From Leptospira perolatii (GTDB taxonomy: Bacteria > Spirochaetota > Leptospiria > Leptospirales > Leptospiraceae): a stretch of DNA of 64,000 nucleotides. Under the pieces are notes generated by a model. The model was not told the origin of the DNA, did no database searches, and saw only the letters and a program-made list of their open reading frames with translations. Numbering within the stretch: position 1 is the first letter of the stretch; each line of letters opens with the position of its first letter. A program made the position numbers and the translations under genes. Shown piece by piece: positions 36,121 to 44,918 of the stretch. Location of the stretch: the NCBI RefSeq assembly GCF_002811875.1, contig NZ_NPDZ01000009.1:93363-157362 (forward strand), written 5' to 3'.

Positions 36121-37593
36121 ATGAGTCAGCTCGAACTATCATTTGAAATTATAAACCAAGTGCTGGAAAAATGCGGGTTTTATGCCTGGGAATTTGACCA
36201 AAGTACCGAGACCGTATTTTGGTCACCTGGAATCCGGGGAATACTCGGATTGGACGAAACAAGAGCATCTGACAGTTTGGATACGATTAAGGAAAAAATC
36301 GTTCATCACCGAGACAAGGAAAAGTTTGAAAAGCTCCTGCAAGTGGGTGAAAGAGAGGGTATATTATTAAAGGAAGAAATTCGACTCCGAATGATTTCCG
36401 GCGAATTTGAGTATTTTGAAATACTTAGCCTCAAAGACAGAAAGATATCGGGCAGAGACACTAGGATCCTTGCCTGGATCATTAATATTAGTGGGCGCAA
36501 AAAATTATTGGAGGATGTTGCAAGACTCAACCAGCTTCTATCCAAATCCAAGCAGTTAGCTAATTTGATTTATTGGGAATATGATTTAGCTAGCGACAGC
36601 TTTCAATATTCCGATTTTAGATCCGAAGGTCTAGAAATGAACGAAGAGATCATGAGAGATATTTTTATCGGTCAAAGAGTTCATGTCTTAGAAGGATACA
36701 AGGAGCTTTTGGCGGTTACCGCGGACAGAGCATTCATACGAGGTATTCCTTACGATATCGAAATAGAAATCTTGGACGCCAAAAGACGTTCGAACTGGAT
36801 TCGGTTAGTTGCCGAGCCTGTTTTGGACAATTTTAATACTACTATTGGTCAAAGGGGCTTGGTTCAGGACATTAGTATTCGGAAATACTTAGAACTCGAG
36901 CTTCGGACGTCGATAGATATACTCAGCGATCACAATCGGAGATTATTAAATTTTGCTCATATTGTTACTCACAATCTGAGGAACCACAGCGGAAATCTGA
37001 AGACCTTAAAAATGCTCATCAGTGTAGCTCAAGACGAAACCGAAAAGCAGGAATACTTGGAAAAGATTTTTCAAGTGATCGATCAGCTGCACGATACTAT
37101 TTTCGATTTGTCTGAAGTAGTAAATATTAACGTTTCGCTAGATAAAAAGCAGCAGGATATAGTATTCGAAGAAATACTCCAAGGCACGATCCGTATCCTC
37201 CGTTCCGAAATAGAGGAGAAAAACCTGGAAATAGAATTCGATTTTTCTGAGGCCACTTACTCCAAATACGTGAAGTCTTACATGGAAAGTATTTTTCTGA
37301 ACTTTATTTCAAACGCAATAAAGTATCGTGATCCGAATAAAGTACCATCTATTTTTATTAAAACTTTTCGAAAGGACAAGACTGTCGTTATTCGCTTTCA
37401 AGACAATGGGCGAGGTATCGATTTAAAAAAATGGGGAAAGGATTTATTCGGAATGTACATGACGTTCCACGGGAATAAAGACGCAAAGGGAATCGGCCTT
37501 TTTATCACTAAGAACCAAGTCGAATCCTTAGGAGGCCATATTGAAGTGCAGAGCGAAGTGGATAAAGGGTCTACCTTTGATGTATACCTCTAA
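36121..37593 (+). CDS. PAS-domain sensor histidine kinase
   Basis: A 490-residue soluble two-component kinase. Two PAS domains (about residues 10-125 and 140-265) are followed by a dimerisation and phosphoacceptor helix with VTHNLRNHSGNLKTLKML near 284-301, then an HATPase domain with N-box FISNAIKYRDPNKV near 393, G1 DNGRGIDL near 425 and G2 KGIGLFITKNQ near 460. No receiver domain and no transmembrane segment. No response regulator is adjacent. The H-N-L-R-N-H phosphoacceptor box is the less common variant. Confidence 0.9.
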   Translation: MSQLELSFEIINQVLEKCGFYAWEFDQSTETVFWSPGIRGILGLDETRASDSLDTIKEKIVHHRDKEKFEKLLQVGEREGILLKEEIRLRMISGEFEYFEILSLKDRKISGRDTRILAWIINISGRKKLLEDVARLNQLLSKSKQLANLIYWEYDLASDSFQYSDFRSEGLEMNEEIMRDIFIGQRVHVLEGYKELLAVTADRAFIRGIPYDIEIEILDAKRRSNWIRLVAEPVLDNFNTTIGQRGLVQDISIRKYLELELRTSIDILSDHNRRLLNFAHIVTHNLRNHSGNLKTLKMLISVAQDETEKQEYLEKIFQVIDQLHDTIFDLSEVVNINVSLDKKQQDIVFEEILQGTIRILRSEIEEKNLEIEFDFSEATYSKYVKSYMESIFLNFISNAIKYRDPNKVPSIFIKTFRKDKTVVIRFQDNGRGIDLKKWGKDLFGMYMTFHGNKDAKGIGLFITKNQVESLGGHIEVQSEVDKGSTFDVYL

Positions 37594-37595
37594 CT

Positions 37596-37624
37596 CAAGT
37601 AATAAGTTTTGATCTTATCACTTG
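37596..37624 (+). terminator. Hairpin after the PAS histidine kinase
   Basis: CAAGTAATAAG at 37596-37606 pairs with CTTATCACTTG at 37614-37624 with one mismatch; a moderately T-rich TTGTTGT follows the arm. Confidence 0.5.
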
Positions 37625-37892
37625 TTGTACTCATCGAATCCGGAATCAGAAGTGAATGTGAATAGATTCATATTACTTAATGGAGATTGGATAGTATTCG
37701 AAGCACAGTTTCAAAATTCATAAATTTCCTTTTTGAAGTTTCTCGTAGTGACTTAAGTTCCAGATACGTCAGATAAAATACTTTTCCAAACTGGAAAAAT
37801 CAAAATCAATTTCTCAAAATTCAGCAACTAAATATTTAAATACAAGCACCGTGTAAGATTCCATTCCTTCAAGGTGCTAAAACATAGCTCTA
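37625..37892. other. Intergenic stretch without a gene
   Basis: About 270 bases in which I see no gene-length frame on either strand. The sequence is AT-rich with a short TGAAT/ATTCA inverted repeat near 37660 and no clear promoter. Confidence 0.5.
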
Positions 37893-37934
37893 GTGTGCAG
37901 TACGAAACTAGGCGAGTGGTCGGATCGGAACGCT

Positions 37935-38222
37935 ATGAATTATCAGGATGTCAGAATTTGGTCTAAAATAGACGGCGTTTTAATTAGAATTTTGGAGATA
38001 GAGGATTTCTTGATCGATTGTTGCTTTAAAAGGATTCGCTTGATTAAAATTACGACTTTCGATCATGAGTTATTAGAGGGTTGTTTTGAGACATGTATAC
38101 TAGGTATCGACGAGTGCGAGGAATCTAAATTGGATAGAAAACTTTCTATCATCGAATTGAATGGAAAGAGGAGTGCTGTTTTTTTTGCGGATATTAAGAA
38201 AATTGAAATTATAAGGAATTAA
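37935..38222 (+). CDS. Small hypothetical protein
   Basis: A 95-residue product if started at the ATG at 37935 (MNYQDVRIWSKIDG); a GTG at 37893 would add 14 residues but has no ribosome site. It contains paired hydrophobic strands (VLIRILEIEDFLIDCCF, SIIELNGKRSAVFFADI), suggesting a small beta-rich cytosolic domain, and four cysteines. Not recognised; alone between the kinase and the TetR gene. Confidence 0.45.
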   Translation: MNYQDVRIWSKIDGVLIRILEIEDFLIDCCFKRIRLIKITTFDHELLEGCFETCILGIDECEESKLDRKLSIIELNGKRSAVFFADIKKIEIIRN

Positions 38223-38314
38223 CGGTCGTTTAATCTCAAAAAATTTTCCTTAGATTTAAAATCAAACTTTAGTTGTTAAACCTGCCAAACCGCGAAAATT
38301 CGAGTTACGAGTCA

Positions 38315-38968
38315 TTAGATACGCTTTATTTTTCCGTAAACTTCTAGTCCGAATATGATAACATTTAAGCCGGTTGTAAATTCTCGCTCGGGATTGCTTT
38401 CCCTGGCGGCATTTGCGATTTCGATCAAGCGAGGGTATTTCTCCTTTGGTAGAGATTGAAATCTGGAAATTACTTTCTTCATGTTTTCTTTCTTGGAGAT
38501 CGAGAAAGGGCCTGCAAGTTCTGCCTGCGCAATTCCAGTGGCAAAACCGGAAACGGTTCTAAAGGAAACCAGCAAATCTCCGCCGGTAAGACCTCCTCTA
38601 TAAAGTGCGTCCAAAAGTGCTTCGGTCGGATCCAACATCGCCGGCGCAAAACTTCTTCGAGTCAATATTAAGGGAATTACATGAGGATGAATTCTAGCGG
38701 CTTTCCACATCGCGAGAGCTATGTCTCTGACATCTTGTTTCCAATCCGCTCCAGGTCTAGGAGACCATTTAACTTCGCTCATCACCGCTTCGACTAACAT
38801 CGATTCGAGTTCGGCACGATCGGAAACGTAGTTGTAGATTGTCATAGCGCCTGTTCCTACTGATGCAGCCAAATTCCGCATTGAAAGCGCTTCTAGTCCC
38901 TTTTTGTCCACCAGGGATAAGGCGGCTTTTTGCAATTGCTCTCGTGAAAATTTAGGATTTCTGGGCAT
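38315..38968 (-). CDS. TetR/AcrR-family transcriptional regulator
   Basis: A 217-residue DNA-binding repressor from the ATG at 38968 (MPRNPKFSREQL); the 12 upstream in-frame codons would run into the operator. Residues 8-60 are the TetR helix-turn-helix: ALSLVDKKGLEALSMRNLAASVG then GAMTIYNYVSDRAEL. The remaining helices form the ligand and dimer domain. The gene is divergent from a hydrolase, and two perfect palindromes lie in the 74-base gap, so it very probably represses itself and the hydrolase in response to a small ligand. Confidence 0.9.
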   Translation of the reverse strand: MPRNPKFSREQLQKAALSLVDKKGLEALSMRNLAASVGTGAMTIYNYVSDRAELESMLVEAVMSEVKWSPRPGADWKQDVRDIALAMWKAARIHPHVIPLILTRRSFAPAMLDPTEALLDALYRGGLTGGDLLVSFRTVSGFATGIAQAELAGPFSISKKENMKKVISRFQSLPKEKYPRLIEIANAARESNPEREFTTGLNVIIFGLEVYGKIKRI

Positions 38969-38980
38969 TTTTTTCTTGAT

Positions 38981-38999
38981 ATACGTACATTGTACGTAT
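38981..38999. promoter_or_regulatory. TetR-type operator 1
   Basis: ATACGTAC-ATT-GTACGTAT, a perfect 8-bp inverted repeat with a 3-base centre. It lies just upstream of the TetR start and shares its ACGTAC/GTACGT arms with operator 2. Confidence 0.8.
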
Positions 39000-39013
39000 A
39001 TCAACCTCTTTAA

Positions 39014-39028
39014 ACGTACTGCGTACGT
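39014..39028. promoter_or_regulatory. TetR-type operator 2
   Basis: ACGTAC-TGC-GTACGT, a perfect 6-bp inverted repeat with a 3-base centre, repeating the core of operator 1. Centre-to-centre distance is 31 bases, close to three DNA turns, so two dimers could bind on one helix face. Confidence 0.75.
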
Positions 39029-39042
39029 ATTTAGGGGATTGT

Positions 39043-39954
39043 ATGACCACTAAGACAAGCTTTTTTTCTGGTGATAGTTATTGTGCCGCATGGCTGACTC
39101 TTCCTGAAGTCTCGGATATTCATAGTAAAAAGGGCGATCGCTTCCCCGCGATTATCCTGGTGCACGGGGGAGGGGCTACTCACGATATGATGCTCGAACA
39201 GTATGAAAGAAAATTTTCCGAGGCAGGAGTTGCAGTGCTCTCGTTTGATTTTCGTCATTTAGGAGACTCGGGTGGAACTCCAAGACAACTTCTAAGTATT
39301 CCCAGGTATTTGGAGGATATAGATTCAGCGATCCGGTTTTTGAAGTCGCATCCTAAAATTGATTCATCGCAAATCGCTCTTTGGGGAACATCCTTTGGAG
39401 CAAGTCACGTGATCGTATCTGCGGCCAGACATCCTGAGATCGCTGCGACAATCGTTCAATGTCCGGTACTCAAAGGAAGTTCACCTGCACTAAAATCCGG
39501 TTTTAGAAATTTGCTTCGATTAACCTTTCCGATTCTTTCAGATCTACTGAGGTCCTTTCTAAAATTACCTAGGCTTTATGTGCCGATGGTAGGTAGACCC
39601 GGAGAGCTAGCTTTCGTGACGGTTCCGGGAGCTCTTGAGGGTTGGCACTCGGTTATGCCTGAGCGTTATCATTTTGACAACAGAGTGACCGCAGGCTCCG
39701 GAATTTGGGTCCTATTATACAACGCCTCTAGGAGTGCAAAAAAGATCCAATGCCCATTACTAGTTTGCGTAAGCGATCATGAAACTTTGATGGACCCATC
39801 AATCGCGGTCAAAGTGGGCAAAGACGCCAAGAGAGGAAAAGTGATCCACTATCCCGCGGATCATTTTGAAGTGTACCATCCTCCTGTTTTTCCAAAAATG
39901 ATTCAGGACCAGATTTCATTTTTGAAGGAGCACCTTCGAACAAATGTGATTTGA
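39043..39954 (+). CDS. Alpha/beta hydrolase
   Basis: A 303-residue hydrolase. AIILVHGGGATHDMMLEQY near residues 39-57 provides the oxyanion loop, LWGTSFGASHVIVSAA near 115-130 the nucleophile elbow (GTSFG, serine about 118), DHETLMDP near 251 the acid, and YPADHFEVYHP near 275 the histidine. This suits the dienelactone hydrolase/peptidase S15-like group. Substrate unknown. Divergently transcribed from, and probably controlled by, the TetR gene. Confidence 0.85.
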   Translation: MTTKTSFFSGDSYCAAWLTLPEVSDIHSKKGDRFPAIILVHGGGATHDMMLEQYERKFSEAGVAVLSFDFRHLGDSGGTPRQLLSIPRYLEDIDSAIRFLKSHPKIDSSQIALWGTSFGASHVIVSAARHPEIAATIVQCPVLKGSSPALKSGFRNLLRLTFPILSDLLRSFLKLPRLYVPMVGRPGELAFVTVPGALEGWHSVMPERYHFDNRVTAGSGIWVLLYNASRSAKKIQCPLLVCVSDHETLMDPSIAVKVGKDAKRGKVIHYPADHFEVYHPPVFPKMIQDQISFLKEHLRTNVI

Positions 39955-39955
39955 T

Positions 39956-40085
39956 CGAAACCCGCAAGGGATCGAAGCGATATCCTGCGCTGCATCTTCG
40001 TTTAATAAATAATATTAATCGATTTAATTTGGTAGGATGCGGCGCAGATACAAGCGGAGAGCCCGGCCCGCCTAGCGGGTGCGGC
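39956..40085. repeat. REP-like intergenic hairpin element
   Basis: A GC-rich block after the hydrolase. The arm at 39981-39996 pairs with the arm at 40036-40050 (about 15 bp with one bulge and a G-T pair) around an A/T-rich loop, and a second small stem CCCG/CGGG lies at 40067-40079. The composition contrasts with its surroundings. It resembles repeated intergenic elements widely seen in bacterial genomes; no second copy is in this window. Confidence 0.45.
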
Positions 40086-40178
40086 AAACATTCCATTCCT
40101 TCCTTAGCTAACTTAAAATCGTTCTAAAGAAAGATTGATAAATATTAATTAAATATAAAGCTTTTATCGCCCAATAAT

Positions 40179-40220
40179 TTGATTTGGATCAAGTAGTTAC
40201 CTTGATTTGGCTGCTATACT
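40179..40220 (+). promoter_or_regulatory. FNR-type class II promoter
   Basis: A perfect FNR box TTGAT-TTGG-ATCAA at 40179-40192 and a TATACT -10 at 40215-40220. With the transcript start about 7 bases past the -10 (near 40227), the box centre (40185.5) is at -41.5, the exact geometry of FNR/CRP class II activation. The start codon is at 40235, leaving a leader of about 8 bases. Confidence 0.8.
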
Positions 40221-40234
40221 ACTTTTCCGGTATT

Positions 40235-41860
40235 ATGCAGCAGACAAAAAAAGAGAAATATTTTTCAGACGTGGCGATAATCGGCGGGGGTCTTGCTGGT
40301 ATTGTTGCCGCTCTCGATTTGCTAGATGCGGATCGGAACGTAATCATTATAGATCGAGATTCCAGGGAAAGATTTGGCGGACTCGCCAAACTCTCCTTTG
40401 GTGGAATTTTTATGGTGAATACGCCTGTTCAGCGTAGGAATGGAATAAAAGACAACACAAGTCTTGCGTTTTCGGATTGGAATTCGACCGCCGAATTCGG
40501 CTCTAAGGACTTGCTTCCAAAAGCGTGGGCGGAAGCTTATGTGCACAATTCTCTAAATGATATCTATTATTATTTAACCAAACATTCGGTTGGCTTTTTT
40601 CCTGTTGTTCATTGGGTGGAAAGAGGCCTGCACCAGCCCGGCAATAGTGTCCCGAGATTTCATATGGTTTGGGGAACCGGTCACAGTCTGATTGAGACTT
40701 TAGCCCAAAAACTCTTGCATCATAAAAATCTAAATCGTCTTGGAATCGTATTCGATGCGAGAGTAAAAAGTCTTACTCGAACCAACGGAAGGATAGATGG
40801 CTGCATTGCGCAGGAAACAAAGACCGGACGAGAATTGATTTTCAAAGCTGACCATGTAGTGATCGCCTCTGGAGGAATCGCCGGTAACCTAATGCAGGTT
40901 AGGAAGCACTGGCCAAAGCATTTAGGTCAAACTCCAGAAACATTACTCAACGGATCTCATCCCTTTGCGATGGGGGACTTGCATGCTCAAGCCCAAAAAT
41001 TCGGAGCTCAGGTAACTCACCTGGATAAAATGTGGAACTATGCAGCGGGCGTTCACCATCCGAATCCAAAAATGGAAAATCACGGATTGAGTCTAGTTCC
41101 TCCAAAGTCGGCGCTTTGGTTGGATTCGAATGGAGAAAGAATCGGACCTCAGCCTTTGGTGACCGGATTTGATACAAGATTTCTTGTAGAACAAGTCTGT
41201 AAACAGAAGGAAAAATATTCGTGGCAAGTGATGAATTGGAAAATCGCGGTCAAGGAACTAGCGGTATCCGGTTCAGAATTCAATGATGAGATACGTAATA
41301 AAAATCTAATAGGATTCTTAAAGACTGTCTGGTTTGGAAACGAAGGACTGGTAAAATTACTCACAAATGAATGTGTCGATTTCGTAATCGCAAATTCTGT
41401 CGGAGAACTGGCAGAAAAAATGAATCAACTCGCCGGTCGAAATTCAGTGCGACCTGAAGTCTTGGAAAAAACAATTCGGGCTTACGATGATCGGATAGAT
41501 CGAGGAAAGAGTTTTAGAAACGATGATCAGTTGAGAAGGATCGCTCAACTCCGAGAATATCGAGGAGACAGAGTAAGAACTTGCAATTTTCAAAAGATTC
41601 TGGATCCGAAAGCGAAACCGCTTATCGCGATTCGAGAATTCATTTTGACTCGTAAATCCATGGGTGGGTTACAAACCGATTTGCGTTCCAGAGTGCTGGA
41701 TACAAAGGGGAAGGTAATACCAGGACTTTATGCAGTAGGGGAAGCAGCCGGATTTGGCGGGGGAGGAATCCATGGAAAGGGCGCCTTGGAAGGTACCTTT
41801 CTAGGCGGGTGTGTTTTGACCTCTAGGTTTGCCGTTAGATCTATTTTAGAAAATTTATAA
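40235..41860 (+). CDS. FAD-binding dehydrogenase (flavocytochrome c/ketosteroid dehydrogenase type)
   Basis: A 541-residue flavoprotein from the ATG at 40235; an upstream TTG at 40184 falls inside the FNR box and is rejected. The FAD-binding start SDVAIIGGGLAGIVAALDLL near residues 12-31 has the GxGxxG loop. LAKLSFGGIFMVNTPVQRR, GFFPVVHWVERG and NSVPRFHMVWGTG follow the layout of the FAD-binding dehydrogenase family, and SMGGLQTDLRSRVLD near 485 and YAVGEAAGFGGGG near 511 close the FAD site. Likely an oxidoreductase on a lipophilic enone or similar substrate; partner unknown. It runs with the ThDP enzyme 102 bases downstream. Confidence 0.85.
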   Translation: MQQTKKEKYFSDVAIIGGGLAGIVAALDLLDADRNVIIIDRDSRERFGGLAKLSFGGIFMVNTPVQRRNGIKDNTSLAFSDWNSTAEFGSKDLLPKAWAEAYVHNSLNDIYYYLTKHSVGFFPVVHWVERGLHQPGNSVPRFHMVWGTGHSLIETLAQKLLHHKNLNRLGIVFDARVKSLTRTNGRIDGCIAQETKTGRELIFKADHVVIASGGIAGNLMQVRKHWPKHLGQTPETLLNGSHPFAMGDLHAQAQKFGAQVTHLDKMWNYAAGVHHPNPKMENHGLSLVPPKSALWLDSNGERIGPQPLVTGFDTRFLVEQVCKQKEKYSWQVMNWKIAVKELAVSGSEFNDEIRNKNLIGFLKTVWFGNEGLVKLLTNECVDFVIANSVGELAEKMNQLAGRNSVRPEVLEKTIRAYDDRIDRGKSFRNDDQLRRIAQLREYRGDRVRTCNFQKILDPKAKPLIAIREFILTRKSMGGLQTDLRSRVLDTKGKVIPGLYAVGEAAGFGGGGIHGKGALEGTFLGGCVLTSRFAVRSILENL

Positions 41861-41962
41861 ATTATAAAATATAGATGAGCTAAAGTAGAATTGAGCAAAT
41901 ATTTGAATTTATTTTTCATAAATTAAAAAGTTAGCAAATTTAACAATAGGGAAGAAATCGAT

Positions 41963-43696
41963 ATGAAACGGTCTGGCGCATCTCTTGCTGTATTTGCTTT
42001 GGAGCAAATCGGAGTGAAATATACTTTCGGAATTCCCGGAGTTCACAATACGGAGCTTTATGACGAATTAAATAATTCAAAAAGCATTACTCCAGTTTTA
42101 GTCACTCACGAATGCGGTGCTGCCTTCATGGCGGATGCAGTTAGCAGGTCGTCTGATTCGATCGGTACTCTGGTAATTGTACCAGCAGCGGGTACAACCC
42201 ATGCGCTAAGCGGTATCGGAGAAGCCTTTTTAGACGGTATTCCTATGCTGATCATTTCTGGAGGTGTTCGTACAGATTCTGGAAAAAAATACCAACTCCA
42301 CCAACTGGACCAGATGCTTCTGTTAAAAGGCATTACAAAAAAAGCATATTACGTTAAAGAGCACAGAGAGATTATTCCAACGATCTACGAGGCCTACAAG
42401 ACGGCGACAACCGACGAATGTGGTCCAGTTTTCATAGAAATACCGGTTAACATTCAGTTATTTCAAGGCACTGTGGATTCTCTTCCTAAATTTCAGCCCG
42501 AAACAAGAAAAGCTGAAATCGATAAGAAATCTATTTCAAGAGCTTGCACATTGCTGAGTGAATCTAAATCACCAGGAATTTTCGTAGGGTGGGGCGCACG
42601 GGAAGCGACAGATGAGTTAATTAGAATATCCGAATTATTGAATGCTCCGGTTGCGACTACTTTGCAAGGTCTAAGCGTCTTTCCTGCAAATCATCCGAAT
42701 CATGTAGGTATGGGATTTGGAGCTTATTCGGTTCCTGCAGGAGAGGCTGCGTTTTCCGACTGCGACTGTTTGCTCGCCATCGGAACTAGATTTTCTGAAA
42801 TTCCTACAGGAAGTTTCAGCATGAAGGTTCCGAAGAATTTGATTCATGTCGATATACAACCGGAAGTATTTTCCAAAAACTATCCCGCAACAGAAGCGAT
42901 CGAAGGAGATGCAAAAGCGGTTTTAGAGAAGTTGATCGCCGAATTGGAAAAAGACAAAAGCCTTCCTAAAAAGAAGGATTCGGTCGGGAATCTGATTCGA
43001 GATAAAAAAGAGAATTATTCCAGAGAATGGAAATCGCATAACGTACCGGACAGAATCAATCCGTATCTATTCTTTCGTGGGCTTCGGGCTCAGATGCAAG
43101 AGAGCGATACCTTGATTGTGGATGACGGGAACCACACTTTTTTGGCGGCGGAGTTGTATCCCGTTTATTATCCAAAGACCTTTTTTTCTCCTACGGATTT
43201 TAACAGTATGGGTTACTGCGTTCCGGCTGCGATCGGAGCGAAAATGGCAGCTCCGAAAAAGAAAGTAGCAGGAGTCGTCGGAGACGGTGCATTTTTGATG
43301 ACGGGACTAGAATTGATCACTGCCACCGTACATTCGTTAGGTGTGGTTCTATTCGTTTTTTATGATGGAGAGCTCTCACAGATTTCCCAAGGTCAGGAAA
43401 TCCCTTATAGTAGGAAAACGTGCACGATTCTGGGAGAGTTGAAGCTGGAAGGAATTGCAACAGCCACAGGCGCCGCTTACTTTTCCTTGAATTCAAACGA
43501 TTCTATCGAAAAGACGATACGAGAAGCGTTTCAGCTTGCAGAGACTGGTCGTCCGGTCATCGTAGATGTAAAAATTGATTACTCAAAGAGAACTCGATTT
43601 ACGCAAGGTGTAGTGAAAGCAAATCTTGGAAGATTTCCCCTAGGAGAAAAATTCCGCTTTATCGGGCGAGCACTTTTGAGAAAAATTACCGGTTAG
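41963..43696 (+). CDS. Thiamine-diphosphate enzyme, acetolactate synthase-like
   Basis: A 577-residue ThDP-dependent enzyme of the three-domain acetohydroxyacid synthase type. The catalytic glutamate is in VTHECGAAFMADA near residue 50, the middle domain spans about 190-330 with LLAIGTRFSEIPTG, and the ThDP motif GDGAFLMTGLEL begins near 431. The metal-binding NN/ND element at its end reads FYDGE, so the usual asparagine position is occupied by tyrosine or aspartate. A decarboxylase or carboligase role is likely, but synthesis of branched-chain amino acids is not indicated, because no ilv genes are adjacent. It shares the FNR-controlled unit with the dehydrogenase. Confidence 0.82.
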   Translation: MKRSGASLAVFALEQIGVKYTFGIPGVHNTELYDELNNSKSITPVLVTHECGAAFMADAVSRSSDSIGTLVIVPAAGTTHALSGIGEAFLDGIPMLIISGGVRTDSGKKYQLHQLDQMLLLKGITKKAYYVKEHREIIPTIYEAYKTATTDECGPVFIEIPVNIQLFQGTVDSLPKFQPETRKAEIDKKSISRACTLLSESKSPGIFVGWGAREATDELIRISELLNAPVATTLQGLSVFPANHPNHVGMGFGAYSVPAGEAAFSDCDCLLAIGTRFSEIPTGSFSMKVPKNLIHVDIQPEVFSKNYPATEAIEGDAKAVLEKLIAELEKDKSLPKKKDSVGNLIRDKKENYSREWKSHNVPDRINPYLFFRGLRAQMQESDTLIVDDGNHTFLAAELYPVYYPKTFFSPTDFNSMGYCVPAAIGAKMAAPKKKVAGVVGDGAFLMTGLELITATVHSLGVVLFVFYDGELSQISQGQEIPYSRKTCTILGELKLEGIATATGAAYFSLNSNDSIEKTIREAFQLAETGRPVIVDVKIDYSKRTRFTQGVVKANLGRFPLGEKFRFIGRALLRKITG

Positions 43697-44883
43697 TTTC
43701 TGGGTTCCGATCTAAAATCTACTCTTGGTTGTATTAGAATATTCGTATATTGCATCAAAAATAGAGCGAATGAGAGTATCCAAAATATAGCCGAGAGCAG
43801 ATAACCTTCTCTATTCAGATTTATTAAGGGAAAGAATACCCTTGCGAGTACCGCTAAATTGATCGAAATATATCCGACTATGATAAGTTTTGAAGCTCGA
43901 ATCGGTCTACCTGTATGGCCTAGAGAGACTCTAGTGATCATTCCATAAATAAATACTCCGATCCCTCCTGTTGTAAAAATATGCAAAGCCGAAGAAACCT
44001 GCATAATTTCTAAATGGGAAAATCCGTAAGCAAAGAAGCCCAGAACCAACCAAAAATAACTGAGGTGTAAAATCCAAAGTATAGGTATTGATCTAGATTT
44101 CCAGGGTTCCCACATTTTCCAACGAACCAAATTTGCAATTCCGAACAGGATCGAAAAGGAAGCCGCGAGCGGCTTGATGTCTGGGGTCCAGTAAAGTAAA
44201 CTTTCTATAAATAAGAAAAGAAATCCGAGGTACTGAATCGTATTTTCGAGAGCTTGTACTTTGTTGGGATTCGAATTGGGAACCGCGACGGAAGTGAAAA
44301 AGGGAAGAATTCTACCGGCGATTATGATTACAAAGATTAGAACTAAAAAAATCGATAAATGGACAAAATGTAAACTCCAGAAAACCGGAAGCACATTTAG
44401 AAAAGAAATAGCGGTCAACACGTGAAGTAGAAAAAAAATGAAGTAGGTAATTGCAATGATCCGGTTGCGTTCTTGGCCTTCTTTGAATAAAGCTGGAATC
44501 AAATGGTAGAGAACCATTAGATCGCAAAACATATCAAGAACGATCGCTACGGTACCAATATATCCGAAAGATAGAAAACCAACTCTTCCTACTAGCCAAA
44601 GCAGAAACATAAAAAATAACTGTTTTTCTTTGATCAGTACTGTCTTTGTCCAGTACTGGCCCGCAGTGAACAGAAACCCGATGATGGTTGCCCTTGCGAA
44701 TCCAAAAACCATTTCGTAAGAGTGTATTTGAACTCCTCCCACTGAAAACGGAGAAGTAAATCCAAACAGTAGAATCAATATCCAGAGTAAGATCGATGCT
44801 ACTGCATGTATCGCCGAAGCTAAGAAGAAAGGACGAAACGCCATAGACCAAAGATGTGGAAGAAAACGCCGAAATAATATCAT
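43693..44883 (-). CDS. nnrS: NnrS-family membrane protein (nitric-oxide response)
   Basis: A 396-residue integral membrane protein of about twelve helices. The family signature MAFRPFFLASAIHA occurs near the N-terminus. NnrS proteins bind haem and copper and relieve nitric-oxide stress in denitrifiers. I use the ATG at 44883; a GTG at 44892 is in frame but no ribosome site supports either. The gene lies immediately downstream of the Crp/Fnr gene (both minus strand) with a perfect FNR box in the gap, and its 3' end overlaps the ThDP gene by four bases in convergent orientation. Confidence 0.85.
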   Translation of the reverse strand: MILFRRFLPHLWSMAFRPFFLASAIHAVASILLWILILLFGFTSPFSVGGVQIHSYEMVFGFARATIIGFLFTAGQYWTKTVLIKEKQLFFMFLLWLVGRVGFLSFGYIGTVAIVLDMFCDLMVLYHLIPALFKEGQERNRIIAITYFIFFLLHVLTAISFLNVLPVFWSLHFVHLSIFLVLIFVIIIAGRILPFFTSVAVPNSNPNKVQALENTIQYLGFLFLFIESLLYWTPDIKPLAASFSILFGIANLVRWKMWEPWKSRSIPILWILHLSYFWLVLGFFAYGFSHLEIMQVSSALHIFTTGGIGVFIYGMITRVSLGHTGRPIRASKLIIVGYISINLAVLARVFFPLINLNREGYLLSAIFWILSFALFLMQYTNILIQPRVDFRSEPRN

Positions 44884-44918
44884 ATCGCTCACGTTACGCG
44901 AATTCTGCGCATTTGTCT

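Noticed and set aside
40184..40234. Longer N-terminus for the FAD dehydrogenase from a TTG
   Set aside because: This start falls inside the FNR box and upstream of the predicted transcript start.
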